Positions 50,401-59,695 of a stretch of DNA of 64,000 bases are shown in pieces. The DNA is taken from NCBI GenBank assembly GCA_963784995.1, contig CAWATZ010000003.1, forward strand, positions 2,480,001 to 2,544,000. The letters run 5' to 3'. This DNA comes from CAWATZ01 sp963784995. Its GTDB lineage: Bacteria; Planctomycetota; Planctomycetia; Gemmatales; Gemmataceae. Both the position numbers and the translations under genes were made by a program. The notes beneath the pieces are model-generated. The model did not search any database. It saw nothing but the letters and a program-made list of their open reading frames with translations, and was not told the DNA's origin. Within the stretch, counting starts at the first letter, position 1; each line of letters starts with the position of its first letter.

Positions 50401-51219
50401 CTATTCCAGCGCCGCCACCAGCGTCCGCGTCAGCCCAGCGGCCTCCTCGATCAGCTGATCCACCGGCCGGGTGCCAGCTTGTTCCATCTTCCGCACCAGG
50501 GCGCTGCCCACGATGACACCGTCGGCCACGTCGCGGAGCATCCGCACATGCTCGGGCCGGCTGATGCCAAAGCCGACGCACAGCGGCAGGTCCGTCTGCT
50601 GTCGCAGCCAGGTCAGCTGGTCGAGCAGCTCCGGCGGCACCCGGTCGCGCTCTCCCGTGATGCCGGTCACGCTGACGCAGTACAGGAACCCGGTCGAGAG
50701 CCGGGCAATCTCCCGGGCCCGATCCCGCGGGGTGGTGGGTGTGATAAGCTGGATCAGCTTGAAATCGTGATCTGCCGCGATCCTGGCCAGGCCGTGAGAT
50801 TCCTCCACCGGCAGATCGGGAACGATCGCGCCACTCAGGCCCGCATCCTTGGCCGCCTTGACAAAAGCCTCCGCCCCGCGCCGGTGGATCAGGCTGAAGG
50901 ACGCCATTGCCACAAGAGGCGTTTTGTTGCTGACCACTTCCTCGCTGTCGGCCAGTTGTCGCACCGTGGCGAAGACCTGGGTCAGTTTCAGGCCGCGTTC
51001 CAGGACGCGAGTGTAGGATGCCTGGATCACAGGGCCGTCCGCGATGGGGTCGCTGTAGGGGAAACCGATCTCGACCAGGTTGGCCCCGGCACGGATCAGC
51101 GCCCGGGACAGGCGGACCGTGGTGGACAGGTCGGGGTCGCCGGCCGTCACGAACGGCAGGAACGCCTTGCGTCCCTGGGAACGCAGCCGGGCAAACACTG
51201 CATCGATGGGATTGCTCAC
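50401..51219 (-). CDS. trpA: Tryptophan synthase alpha subunit
   Basis: Cleaves indole-3-glycerol phosphate to indole and glyceraldehyde 3-phosphate; indole is channelled to TrpB. The product is 272 residues, TIM barrel. Both catalytic acids are present in the ANLVEIGFPYSDPIADGPVI motif (Glu and Asp). The phosphate-binding end has VGFGISRPEHVRML and DGVIVGSALV. Its start overlaps the trpB stop by 4 bases, the normal trpBA order and coupling. No other trp gene is in the window. Confidence 0.97.
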   Translation of the reverse strand: MSNPIDAVFARLRSQGRKAFLPFVTAGDPDLSTTVRLSRALIRAGANLVEIGFPYSDPIADGPVIQASYTRVLERGLKLTQVFATVRQLADSEEVVSNKTPLVAMASFSLIHRRGAEAFVKAAKDAGLSGAIVPDLPVEESHGLARIAADHDFKLIQLITPTTPRDRAREIARLSTGFLYCVSVTGITGERDRVPPELLDQLTWLRQQTDLPLCVGFGISRPEHVRMLRDVADGVIVGSALVRKMEQAGTRPVDQLIEEAAGLTRTLVAALE

Positions 51220-52421
51220 GACAGGTCTTCCCCTTCCAGCCGGGCCACCTCGTAGCAGTCCTTGTCGCCCCGCCCGGAGAAACAGATCACCACGACGTCA
51301 TCGGGCTTGCGGCGAGCGGCGATGCGCATGGCCTCGACCACCGCATGGGCCGTCTCCAGGGCCGGCAAAATGCCCTCCAGCCGGGAACAGAGACGGAAGC
51401 CCTCCAACGCCTCGTCGTCGCGGGCGCTGGTGTACTGCACCCGGCCGGTGTCCTTCCAGTAGCTGTGCTCCGGCCCGACACCGGGATAGTCCAGACCCGC
51501 CGAGACCGAGTGGACCGGGGCCGTCTGGCCGTCGTCGTCCTGGAGGACGTAGCTGAAGGCCCCATGCAGCACGCCAGGCTGACCGTGGCCCAGCGTCGCG
51601 GCGTGTTCGCCCAGGCCGCCGCCCCGGCCGCCCGCCTCGATGCCGACCAGCTCGACCGACTTTTCCTCGATGAAGGGATAGAACATCCCGGCCGCGTTAC
51701 TGCCGCCGCCCACGCAGGCCAGCACCACGTCGGGAAGCCGGCCCAGCTGCTGCCGGCTCTGCTCGATCGTTTCCTTGCCGATGACCGACTGGAAGTCGCG
51801 GACGATCATCGGAAACGGATGCGGGCCGACCACGCTGCCAATTATGTAATGGGTCGTCTCGACGCTTGCCATCCAGTCGCGCATCGCCTCGTTGATGGCG
51901 TCGCGGAGGGTCCGGCTGCCGGTCGTGACGGAGGTGACTGTCGTGCCCATCGCCCGCATCTTGAAGACGTTCAGCTTCTGCCGGCGCACGTCCTCCTCAC
52001 CCATGTAAACCCGGCACTCCAGCCCGAACAGGGCTGCCGCCGTGGCGCTGGCGACGCCGTGCTGGCCGGCCCCGGTCTCGGCGATGATCCGCGGCTTGCC
52101 CATCCGCCGGGTCAGCAGGGCCTGGCCGACAGAGTTGTTGATCTTGTGAGCGCCGGTGTGGTTCAGGTCCTCGCGTTTCAGATAGATGCGTGCCCCGCCG
52201 GCCTGCCTCGTCAGCCGTTCCGCGAAGTAGAGCGGCGACGGCCGGCCGACGTACTGGGTCAGGTAGTAATCCAACTGCTTGTGGAACTCAGGATCGTGGC
52301 GGGCCTGGTCGTAGCACTCGGTCAGCTGCCGCAGGGCGGCCATCAGCGTCTCGGGAACGAACCGGCCGCCGTAGGGACCGAACCGGCCGGCGGCGTCAGG
52401 AACAGCACTTGCGGCAATCAC
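51216..52421 (-). CDS. trpB: Tryptophan synthase beta subunit
   Basis: Pyridoxal-phosphate enzyme that joins indole and serine to give tryptophan. The product is 401 residues. The Schiff-base Lys is in KREDLNHTGAHKINNSVGQA; the phosphate-binding loop CVGGGSNAAGMFYPF and the ETGAGQHGVASATAAALFGL stretch are intact, as is the C-terminal CFSGRGDKD. The start is a GTG at 52421. It is coupled to trpA downstream. Confidence 0.97.
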   Translation of the reverse strand: MIAASAVPDAAGRFGPYGGRFVPETLMAALRQLTECYDQARHDPEFHKQLDYYLTQYVGRPSPLYFAERLTRQAGGARIYLKREDLNHTGAHKINNSVGQALLTRRMGKPRIIAETGAGQHGVASATAAALFGLECRVYMGEEDVRRQKLNVFKMRAMGTTVTSVTTGSRTLRDAINEAMRDWMASVETTHYIIGSVVGPHPFPMIVRDFQSVIGKETIEQSRQQLGRLPDVVLACVGGGSNAAGMFYPFIEEKSVELVGIEAGGRGGGLGEHAATLGHGQPGVLHGAFSYVLQDDDGQTAPVHSVSAGLDYPGVGPEHSYWKDTGRVQYTSARDDEALEGFRLCSRLEGILPALETAHAVVEAMRIAARRKPDDVVVICFSGRGDKDCYEVARLEGEDLS

Positions 52422-52609
52422 GGACTTGCTCGTCTCCTGGGTGTGGCATTCGCGGGCTGCGGGTACAACTCAGGCTAGACAGCCGGGTGTTTCCGGTCAA
52501 GGCACGCCTCGACCCCTCACGGCCATTCCGAGGTGGTGCGCCGGAGCCGTCCCGCTTATAATCCAGTCGGCGACAAGCGCCCGGAGGAATGAATCGCGGG
52601 AGGGGCAAA

Positions 52610-53434
52610 GTGCCCGAACTGCCCGAGGTGGAAACGGTGGTGCGCGACCTGCGTCCCCACCTGACCGGGGCCACGATTGTCGCGGTCCGGGCCAGCTCGA
52701 AAGCTCTGCGCCGACCCTGGAAGCCGGAATGGAGCGCTCACTTGATCGGTCGACGAATGGAGAGCGTCGAGCGCCGTGGTAAATGGATCGTTCTGAACCT
52801 GGCGGGAGGCGGGCACCTGGTCATCCACCTGGGAATGACCGGCCAGCTGCGGATTCACTCGGCCGACGAAGCGGTCCAGGACCATACGCACCTGGTCCTG
52901 ACGCTGGACGGCGAGCGGGAGATGCGTTTCCGCGACGTCCGCCGTTTCGGGAGTGCCACCTGGTTTGCCGATACGGAGGCGCTGCTGGCCTTCTTTGAGC
53001 GCTCGGGACTGGGACCGGAGCCGTTTGGCCTTGATCGGGGTTACTGGCGCGGTGCCCTGGCAAAAACAAGCCGGTGCCTCAAGGCGGTGCTGCTGGATCA
53101 GCGTGTCGTGGCCGGGGTCGGCAACATCTACGCCGACGAGGCCCTGTTCGAGGCCCGGCTCGCCCCAAACCGGCTGGGCCGGGACCTGGAGGACGCGGAG
53201 GCCGATCGGCTGCGGCGGGCGATCGCCACGGTGCTGAACCGGGCCATCGCGAAGCGCGGCTCGACCATCCGCGACTACGTCGGCGGTTCCGGACGGAAGG
53301 GAGGCTACCAGGACGAGTTCCGCGTCTATGGACGGACCGGCGAACCCTGCCGGCGCTGCCGCACGCCCATCGCCCGCATCCGCCTGGCAGGCCGATCGAC
53401 GCATTACTGTCCCAAGTGTCAATCGGGAAATTGA
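52610..53434 (+). CDS. mutM: Formamidopyrimidine-DNA glycosylase (GTG start)
   Basis: Excises 8-oxoguanine and formamidopyrimidines, 274 residues. The catalytic Pro must be the first residue after Met, so translation has to start at the GTG at 52610 (VPELPEVETVVRDL), which has a GGGAGGGG site. Upstream ATG at 52589 would bury the nucleophile and give an inactive enzyme. Other marks are KGKWIVLNL-like (RRGKWIVLNLAGGGHLVIHL), the H2TH region LLDQRVVAGVGNIYADEALF, and a C-terminal zinc finger C-x2-C-x16-C-x2-C. The histidine kinase gene follows after 7 bases. Confidence 0.96.
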   Translation: MPELPEVETVVRDLRPHLTGATIVAVRASSKALRRPWKPEWSAHLIGRRMESVERRGKWIVLNLAGGGHLVIHLGMTGQLRIHSADEAVQDHTHLVLTLDGEREMRFRDVRRFGSATWFADTEALLAFFERSGLGPEPFGLDRGYWRGALAKTSRCLKAVLLDQRVVAGVGNIYADEALFEARLAPNRLGRDLEDAEADRLRRAIATVLNRAIAKRGSTIRDYVGGSGRKGGYQDEFRVYGRTGEPCRRCRTPIARIRLAGRSTHYCPKCQSGN

Positions 53435-53441
53435 GCCAACC

Positions 53442-55370
53442 ATGTCGTATCGTGCCTTCAAGAAACTGCTGGGCGAGACGAGCCTGGAACGCAAGTGCCG
53501 GTTCCTCTTCGGCGCGTTCATGTTGTTGCTGATCACGGGAAGTTTCTGGCTGTACGCCCGGCAGACGGAACATCTGGCCTACGAGCAGCTGGTCAACACC
53601 TGCCGGCTGCTGGTCATCCAGATCATCGACCGCGACCTGGCGACGACCTGCCGGCCCGTTCCTCGTCCCAGCTTGACAGCGGTGCAGGCGGCCGGCAGCA
53701 CCGCGGGTTTGCTGGGATCGTCCCTGGGTCAGGGGCCACTGCTCGCGGGCACCACCCTGGGCTTTGGCGTTCCTGCTCAGAAAATGGAGGAAGTCCCCGC
53801 ACCGGGTCGGCCGCCCGACGAGGACCGCAAGGTCCGAGAGAGGCTCGACGAGTTCCGCTCCAACTGGAAGAAGACCTGGCAGAACACCGGGTCGGGGGAG
53901 CTGAAATTCGAGTACTACACCTTCAAGCCCAATGCCGTGCTGCCCGAGAATCGGCCCGGTGACGAGTACAGCATCGCCCGCCTGCACGAATTCGAGAAGG
54001 ACAACAAGATGCAGGAAGTCAACCACCTGGTCCTCACGGCGCGGGATCGCCGCAATGACTATTTCGCCGCCATCCGGGCCACGCCCACTTGCCTGGCCTG
54101 TCACCGCCAGAGCAACCCCGACCTGGAAGAGAACGGTCTGATCGCCGTCATCAAGATCGCCGTGCCGACCGAGGGCATCGATCGCGAGATCCACATCAAC
54201 CGGGCCTTCCTGATCGCCACCGCCCTGGTCACCGCCATCCTGATCATGGTTTGCAGTTATGCCATCGTCCGCTACGTCATCGTCAAGCCGGTCAAGCACC
54301 TCAAGGAGGTCAGCGACGCCATCAGCGCCGGCGAGCTGAACGTCCGCAGCGAGATCCAGACCGGGGACGAGTTCGAGGACCTCAGCCACGCCTTCAACCG
54401 GATGCTGCGCAACCTGGTGAGCATGCAGGACCGGCTGCGCAAGGTGAACGCCGACCTGGATCGCAAGGTGGATGAGCTGGCCCAGGCCAACCTGGCCCTG
54501 TACGAGTCCAATCGCCTCAAGAGCGATTTCCTGGCCACGATGAGCCATGAACTGCGCACGCCCCTCAACTCGATCCTCGGCTTTGGCGAGGTGCTGGTGT
54601 CCAGCGCCCTGACGGAGAAACAATTGCGCTGGGTGAGCAACATCCGGTCCAGCGGCGAGCAGCTGCTGCAGCTGATCAACGACATTCTCGATCTGGCCAA
54701 GATCGAGGCGGGCAAGATGCAGGTCCGGCTGTCGGAGTTCAGCGTTTACGACATTTGCGAGGGGCTGCTCACGATGTTTCGGCCGCTGGCCGAGAAGAAG
54801 AACATCGACCTGCGCTCGCAGCTGACGGCCGGGATTCCGGTGCTGCGTCAGGACGTCCTGAAGGTGCAGCAGGTCCTGTCGAACCTGCTGTCCAACGCCA
54901 TCAAGTTCACGCCGGAGGGCGGCCGGGTGCTGCTCAAGGCGGAAACGGACGAGACGCCAGCCGGACTGCCGGCGGGATCAAGCCATCGCGAAGCGTTCAT
55001 CGTGCTGACCGTCAGCGACACGGGGGTCGGCATCGCCCAGGAGGAGATGGAGCTGATCTTCGAGAAGTTCCGCCAGTCCGGCAACCCGCTGACGCGCGAG
55101 CATGCCGGCACCGGTCTGGGTCTGTCGATCGTGCGCGAACTGACCCGGCTCTTGGGCGGCGAGGTGACCGTGCAGAGCGAACTGGGCCGGGGTAGTACGT
55201 TCCTGGTCCGGCTGCCGCTGCAGTTGAGCCCGGAACCGCGGCTGGAGTTCGACCTGGCCAACGAGGGCGTCGATCTGTCCAAGGCCCAGCGCGTGGACGT
55301 GCGGCTGTACCAGACGGAACCCGGAGAGGGGCCCATCACGCCCACGCTGCCGGGGACGAGGACGGCGTGA
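53442..55370 (+). CDS. Sensor histidine kinase with DUF3365-like heme-motif periplasmic domain
   Basis: Membrane sensor kinase of 642 residues. TM1 at about 20-40 (FLFGAFMLLLITGSFWLYA), then a periplasmic domain of roughly 200 residues with a single heme c-type motif CLACH (TPTCLACHRQSNPDL) resembling DUF3365/Tll0287. Next come TM2 (ALVTAILIMVCSYAIVRYVI), a HAMP domain, a coiled coil, HisKA (SDFLATMSHELRTPLNSILG) and HATPase_c (NLLSNAIKFTPEGG, DTGVGIAQEEME, TGLGLSIV). A redox or ligand-sensing role through heme is likely by family analogy. No response regulator is adjacent. Starts 7 bases after mutM, so the two may share a transcript. Confidence 0.93.
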   Translation: MSYRAFKKLLGETSLERKCRFLFGAFMLLLITGSFWLYARQTEHLAYEQLVNTCRLLVIQIIDRDLATTCRPVPRPSLTAVQAAGSTAGLLGSSLGQGPLLAGTTLGFGVPAQKMEEVPAPGRPPDEDRKVRERLDEFRSNWKKTWQNTGSGELKFEYYTFKPNAVLPENRPGDEYSIARLHEFEKDNKMQEVNHLVLTARDRRNDYFAAIRATPTCLACHRQSNPDLEENGLIAVIKIAVPTEGIDREIHINRAFLIATALVTAILIMVCSYAIVRYVIVKPVKHLKEVSDAISAGELNVRSEIQTGDEFEDLSHAFNRMLRNLVSMQDRLRKVNADLDRKVDELAQANLALYESNRLKSDFLATMSHELRTPLNSILGFGEVLVSSALTEKQLRWVSNIRSSGEQLLQLINDILDLAKIEAGKMQVRLSEFSVYDICEGLLTMFRPLAEKKNIDLRSQLTAGIPVLRQDVLKVQQVLSNLLSNAIKFTPEGGRVLLKAETDETPAGLPAGSSHREAFIVLTVSDTGVGIAQEEMELIFEKFRQSGNPLTREHAGTGLGLSIVRELTRLLGGEVTVQSELGRGSTFLVRLPLQLSPEPRLEFDLANEGVDLSKAQRVDVRLYQTEPGEGPITPTLPGTRTA

Positions 55371-55391
55371 AACGAGCAGGGAAAAGCGTCT

Positions 55392-55523
55392 TTTCGACCC
55401 CTGCCGGCTTGCCCGGCAGGTGAAGGAGGTCAACAGCTAGAAGAGAAGGAAAGAAAAAATGTCTTGTTCTCTTCTAGCTGTTGACCTCCTTCACCTGCCG
55501 GGCAAGCCGGCAGGGGTCGAAAA
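55392..55523. repeat. Palindromic element Q, copy 2
   Basis: About 132 bp, arms beginning TTTTCGACCCCTGCCGGCTT and nearly perfect, with an AT-rich centre. It sits between the convergent histidine kinase and DUF4139 genes, consistent with a two-way terminator. Copy 1 is at 44521-44654. Confidence 0.88.
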
Positions 55524-55527
55524 TGTC

Positions 55528-57726
55528 CTACCGACCCCTTCCCTGAGGCTGCGCCGGCTTCACCTTGGCCATGAGCTTGTCAAGCATCTTCAGAGCTTCA
55601 TCCGGGTTGGAGCGAACCTCAGTCGCACACCCCTTGCAGCAGATGAACACCGGCCGGCCCTTGACCACTTCCTTGAGGATCGGTCCCATCGAGCCCAGCC
55701 GGCTGTCCTGGTCGATGGCGCAGAAGACCTGGGTCTCGGCCAGCTTGCGATCCTCGGGGCTAAGCTTGGACATGTGCATCTTGATCTTGGCCTCCTCGCC
55801 ACTGGTCATCGGAGGTGCGACCGGGTGGGCCGCCAGATGCTCGGTCTTGCCCACCGGCATCACAGGCGCGGAAGCCGTGGCCAGGTTGCTGAGCGTCATC
55901 TGCCGTTCCAGCTCCACCTTGAACTCGTAGTTGATCGCCAGCGCATTCTCGCCGGTCTTCTTGGGATCGATCTGCACGTCCCAGCGCAGCAGGTTGTTGG
56001 GCTTTTGCTCCCGCTGGTAGCCGGGGTCCTTGCTGACCTCCAGCGAGGTCTTGAGCAGGCTGACGCCGACGCTGTCGTTGTCGGGATGCGGGATGCGGTC
56101 CCAGAGCTGCACCTTGACCTTCTCCTGCTTGAAGTTGCTAACCCGGATCTGATAGAGGAAATTGAGGATCTGGTTGCCGCCTTGCAGGGTGCGCGACTTG
56201 TCGGTCATCATCCGGGTTACCTGAAGCTGCGGCTCGACGCCGAAGCCGGCGGTGAACTGCTCGCCGATGGCCACCAGCGGCAGGTTCATCTGGCCGACGA
56301 AATCCGTGCCGATGTACGTGGTCGCCTCGCCGGGCAGCAGGACGTACTTGCTGTTGTTGGTCAGGTCGGCCAGGCGGTAGACGTGCGGCGTCAGGACCGG
56401 CACCGCCTTGTAGTAGTAATCCGGAGCCAGCTCCAGCCGGGTCACCTCGATGACCTGCTCGTCATTGCGCGACGGCACGTTCAGGGTCGTGTTCAGGTGA
56501 TAGGTGACGCTCGGTCCTTCCTTGAAGGCCAGGTTGCAGCCGCGCTTCAGGGCCGCCTCGGGATTGAGCAGCTCCCACGACTGGTCGAGGGCCGCGGCGG
56601 TGTTGAACAGGTTGGCTCCACTGGAGGCCCGCTTCTCGTTGAAGTCTTTCTGGCCCCGGCCGCGGAGGTTCTTGACCTGCATTTCCAGTTCGCTGGCGGC
56701 TGCATGCACCGCGGCCTGGCTGCCGCGCGGGGCGGTGGTGATGTTCAGCGCCAGCAGGTCGGGCGGGGCGGCGTTGAGCATCGGCTGAGCGGTGGAGAGG
56801 ACCAGCCGGACGCCGGACCAGTCCTCGCCCGTCTGCTGGGACAGGGCGGCCAGGTATTCCAGCTGCACCGCATCTTTTTCCCCTTGCTTGCGCGTCGGGC
56901 TAGGGGCGGCCCGGAGCTTGTACTGTGGCCGCCAGGAGGCCCCGGCCACCAGGTAGTTGAGGCGGACCCTGGAAGGTGCCGCGTTGGCCTTGTCGATGAC
57001 GATGACCGCATCGTGTTCGGTCCGGCTGGGGCTGGAGGTCAGCTCGGCCAGCTTGCGGCGGGCGAACTCGGCCTTTTCCTGGATGTCCTGCACCTTGTGT
57101 TGCAGCTCGGTCATTTCGCGGGCCTTCTCGACCTTGGTCTCGATCAGGTACTTCGACAGGGCGATGGCGGCATCGCTGTCCAGCCGGCCCTTGTCGGTCA
57201 GGTGCGCCGTGGAAGTGGTGGCGGAGGTTTCCATCTTGAGCAGGTACTGCTGGACGGCCTGGATGGACCGGATGTCGGTATCGAATTTCTCCTGCTGCCG
57301 TGCCAGCTGTTTCAGTTCATCCTGGAGCTTGCGGACGTCCTCGCGGGTGTCCTCCATCACGGGCCGGGTGCGAAAGCGGGTCGAGAGCACCCGGACGCCA
57401 TCGCTGCCCTCGGCGTACAGCGAACTTTGCTCGGTGGTCACCGGCAGCGGCGTGACGGTCAGCTCGGCCAGGCCGCGGCCTTCGGGAACTACCACGTCGC
57501 GGGTCACCAGGGCACTATTGGGATAGACGGTGACGGCGACAACCCGGCTGGCCGCGGTCTTGCCGACCGGCTGGGGCGCGGGGGCAGCCTCCGTCGCAGG
57601 GGCTGCGGCGGCCGAGGCCTTACCGGGCTGATCCTGGGCGGGCAGCGGGCCGGGACCATGCGTGCTTCCAAACAATAGAGCGACCAGACACAATCCTGTA
57701 GCCAGGAGGACAAGCGATCTCCACAT
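55528..57726 (-). CDS. DUF4139 exported protein with C-terminal YHS-like metal-binding tail
   Basis: Product of 732 residues. A signal peptide (SLVLLATGLCLVALLFGS) is followed by a DUF4140-like N-terminal part (VVAVTVYPNSALVTRDVVVP), a coiled coil (LQDELKQLARQQEKFDTDIR) and the DUF4139 domain (VRLNYLVAGASWRPQYKLRA ... EATTYIGTDFVGQMNLPLVA). The final 90 residues (LSPEDRKLAETQVFC ... LGSMGPILKEVVKGRPVFICC ... KGC) resemble the YHS-type cysteine modules common in planctomycete exported proteins. Function unknown; the tail suggests metal binding. A short SPTRKQGEK segment may come from a dispersed repeat. The ATG at 57726 follows AAGGAG. Confidence 0.87.
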   Translation of the reverse strand: MWRSLVLLATGLCLVALLFGSTHGPGPLPAQDQPGKASAAAAPATEAAPAPQPVGKTAASRVVAVTVYPNSALVTRDVVVPEGRGLAELTVTPLPVTTEQSSLYAEGSDGVRVLSTRFRTRPVMEDTREDVRKLQDELKQLARQQEKFDTDIRSIQAVQQYLLKMETSATTSTAHLTDKGRLDSDAAIALSKYLIETKVEKAREMTELQHKVQDIQEKAEFARRKLAELTSSPSRTEHDAVIVIDKANAAPSRVRLNYLVAGASWRPQYKLRAAPSPTRKQGEKDAVQLEYLAALSQQTGEDWSGVRLVLSTAQPMLNAAPPDLLALNITTAPRGSQAAVHAAASELEMQVKNLRGRGQKDFNEKRASSGANLFNTAAALDQSWELLNPEAALKRGCNLAFKEGPSVTYHLNTTLNVPSRNDEQVIEVTRLELAPDYYYKAVPVLTPHVYRLADLTNNSKYVLLPGEATTYIGTDFVGQMNLPLVAIGEQFTAGFGVEPQLQVTRMMTDKSRTLQGGNQILNFLYQIRVSNFKQEKVKVQLWDRIPHPDNDSVGVSLLKTSLEVSKDPGYQREQKPNNLLRWDVQIDPKKTGENALAINYEFKVELERQMTLSNLATASAPVMPVGKTEHLAAHPVAPPMTSGEEAKIKMHMSKLSPEDRKLAETQVFCAIDQDSRLGSMGPILKEVVKGRPVFICCKGCATEVRSNPDEALKMLDKLMAKVKPAQPQGRGR

Positions 57727-58120
57727 ACCATGCTCCTTTTCACCTGCGGAGGTGAAGCTGGCGACGACCAGGGAACAATCCCCTTGCGCCCCGGAACGCC
57801 GGTTAGAGAGGGTCTTCAACCAGGGAACGAAATTCCGTTACACGGGAGGACAACGAATCCGGATTTTTTTCGGCCAGGTCAGTCCTGGTAAGCACCAGCA
57901 TCCTCCGGCTGTGGGCGGGCTTCCTCTGGCTCCCTGCCACGGCGTGGACCGATCGGCACGGCTGCCAGCTACTGAAATACTTCTCCAATCTTTCATCGGC
58001 CAGCTGTTCCTTCCACGCTTGCGTCCGTTTAGAATACCTCAGTACAATTGGCCCTTTTCTTTTCCCACCATACAATCAGCAGCTCACCTTATAACCCACT
58101 GCTGATCAGGAGGAAGCGAC
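57727..58120. other. Divergent intergenic region
   Basis: About 390 bases between the DUF4139 gene and the DUF1559 gene. No gene convincingly supported; a 90-codon open frame on the minus strand (57803-58075) lacks a ribosome site and family features. Bases 57844-57870 recur in the mosaic scar at 59.67 kb. Confidence 0.4.
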
Positions 58121-59014
58121 ATGCCCCGCCAAACCACGGAGCGTTCCGCCTTCACGTTGATTGAACTGCTGGTGGTGATCGCCATCATCGCCATCCTCAT
58201 CGGCCTGCTGTTGCCCGCCGTCCAGCAAGTTCGCTCGGCCGCCGCTCGCGCCCAGAGCCAGAACAACCTCAAGCAAATCGGCCTGGCCATCCACAACTAT
58301 CACGATGCCAATCAATGTCTGCCGCCAGCATTTGTCGATTGGGATGCTGACTATGACCCGTCCTGGTACAACCGGGCCGGTTCGACCCAGTACTACGTAC
58401 TGGCCTACATCGAGCAGACCATGCTGGCCGAGATCGGCCCTCCGTATTACTTCTGGCAGGTCTACACGCACCACGGCATCAAGATCTACGTCAACCCCCA
58501 GGATGCCTCGTCGCCCACCGATGGTCTCTTCGCCGATTACGGGTCGGTCTATGGCGTGACCGGCTATGCGGCGAACTATCAGAGCCTCGGCTACTTCATG
58601 ACCGACAGCAACCAGAAGATCCTCAAGATGACCGACGTCAGCGACGGGCTTTCCAACACCATCTTCATGGCGGAAAAGCTGACCGTCTGTCAGAACTCCA
58701 CCTACGACAACGACGCCTACGGCGACCCCAACTATTACAACATCTGGGCCTATGGCCGCACCGCCTGGAAGGAGTGGAACCCCGTCTTTGCCTACCAGGT
58801 CACTGGCCCGGCGTCGAAGTTCCAGGTGCAGCCGGTCTGGACCGGCCCCTCGGCCAACTGTGATCCGCGCTACGCCACGGCAGTGACGCCAGCCGGCATC
58901 CTTGTCGGTCTGGGCGACGGCAGCGTGCGGCTGCTCAGCACCAGCATGACCCCCGCGACCTGGTGGGCCGCCTGTACCCCCAACCTGGGAGATACCCTCG
59001 GTCCCGACTGGTGA
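58121..59014 (+). CDS. DUF1559 prepilin-like protein
   Basis: Product of 297 residues. It begins with a type IV pilin-like N-terminal methylation motif and hydrophobic helix (SAFTLIELLVVIAIIAILIG) and ends with the DUF1559 C-terminal motif VGLGDGSVRLL ... TWWAACTPN. Such proteins are a large planctomycete family, exported through a pseudopilin-type pathway and assumed to lie at the cell surface. The internal sequence is Tyr/Asn/Ser-rich, as usual. The ATG follows CAGGAGGAAG. The short lipoprotein gene downstream is the usual companion. A scar of another DUF1559 gene lies at 40.8 kb. Confidence 0.95.
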   Translation: MPRQTTERSAFTLIELLVVIAIIAILIGLLLPAVQQVRSAAARAQSQNNLKQIGLAIHNYHDANQCLPPAFVDWDADYDPSWYNRAGSTQYYVLAYIEQTMLAEIGPPYYFWQVYTHHGIKIYVNPQDASSPTDGLFADYGSVYGVTGYAANYQSLGYFMTDSNQKILKMTDVSDGLSNTIFMAEKLTVCQNSTYDNDAYGDPNYYNIWAYGRTAWKEWNPVFAYQVTGPASKFQVQPVWTGPSANCDPRYATAVTPAGILVGLGDGSVRLLSTSMTPATWWAACTPNLGDTLGPDW

Positions 59015-59074
59015 GGGTCCTGTCCTCCCGGCGTTCGTTCCCCCGACCCGCTTGTTCCCGCACGAGGATTCCCC

Positions 59075-59533
59075 ATGCGCCGGTTCGTTTGTCTGCTCGG
59101 GCTCCTGCTTCTTCTCGGCCTGGCCGGCTGCGGCTCGCCGCGTTCCCGGGTCCACGGGACGATTCGCTGCAAAGGCCAGCCCCTGGCCCGAGCGACCATC
59201 ATATTCCTGGCGCCGGACAACCAGGCTTACCCTGCCCGGATTCGCGCCGACGGCTCTTACCAGGTCGCCTCCCTCCCTCGGGGGCGCATCCTGGTAGGGA
59301 TTCAGGTCGAAGGACCCAGGGTGCCTCCGCGCCTGCCGCCACAGGCAGATGGCAGGGACGAACTGGCTGCCGCCAAAGCGCGGGAAGATGACGCCAACAA
59401 GCAACGGCACCGAAAGCCCGCTGGGGTCGAGGCACCCCTGGAGTTCCCTGCCCGCTATGCTGATCCGAGTCAGTCGAACCTGGTCCTGGAACTTACCGAA
59501 GCCGATCAGGAGTATTCTCTCGACCTGAAGTGA
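59075..59533 (+). CDS. Small lipoprotein with transthyretin-like fold (DUF1559 companion)
   Basis: Product of 152 residues. Signal peptide with lipobox (LLLLGLAGCG), then a carboxypeptidase-regulatory-like beta domain: VHGTIRCKGQPLARATIIFL, ARIRADGSYQVASLPRGRIL. Small lipoproteins of this type routinely follow DUF1559 genes in planctomycetes. Probably outer-membrane anchored on the periplasmic side; role unknown. The gene starts 60 bases after the DUF1559 stop, same strand, so one operon. Confidence 0.85.
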   Translation: MRRFVCLLGLLLLLGLAGCGSPRSRVHGTIRCKGQPLARATIIFLAPDNQAYPARIRADGSYQVASLPRGRILVGIQVEGPRVPPRLPPQADGRDELAAAKAREDDANKQRHRKPAGVEAPLEFPARYADPSQSNLVLELTEADQEYSLDLK

Positions 59534-59628
59534 CCAGGGCTGGATTTCCAACGGATCAGATCGGCAGCGCCCTGGCGAAACCGCGAAGCGGACCAATCCC
59601 GTCACCCACTCGTCCTCCCAAACCGGGG

Positions 59629-59695
59629 TTTCGATCGGGTACTTCGACAGGGCGATGGCGGCATCGCCGGAGGACAACGAATCCGGATTTTTTTC
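59629..59695 (-). pseudogene. Mosaic scar of the DUF4139 gene and its leader
   Basis: Bases 59629-59667 match codons inside the DUF4139 gene (about 57138-57177; DAAIALSKY). Directly joined to them, 59669-59695 match that gene's upstream region (57844-57870, CAACGAATCCGGATTTTTTT). About 670 bp of the source have been lost between them. The rest of the 59534-59885 spacer shows no gene. Confidence 0.75.

Noticed and set aside
57803..58075. 90-codon minus-strand open frame upstream of the DUF4139 gene
   Set aside because: No ribosome site, no recognisable domain, and it overlaps the leader region copied in the 59.6 kb scar.
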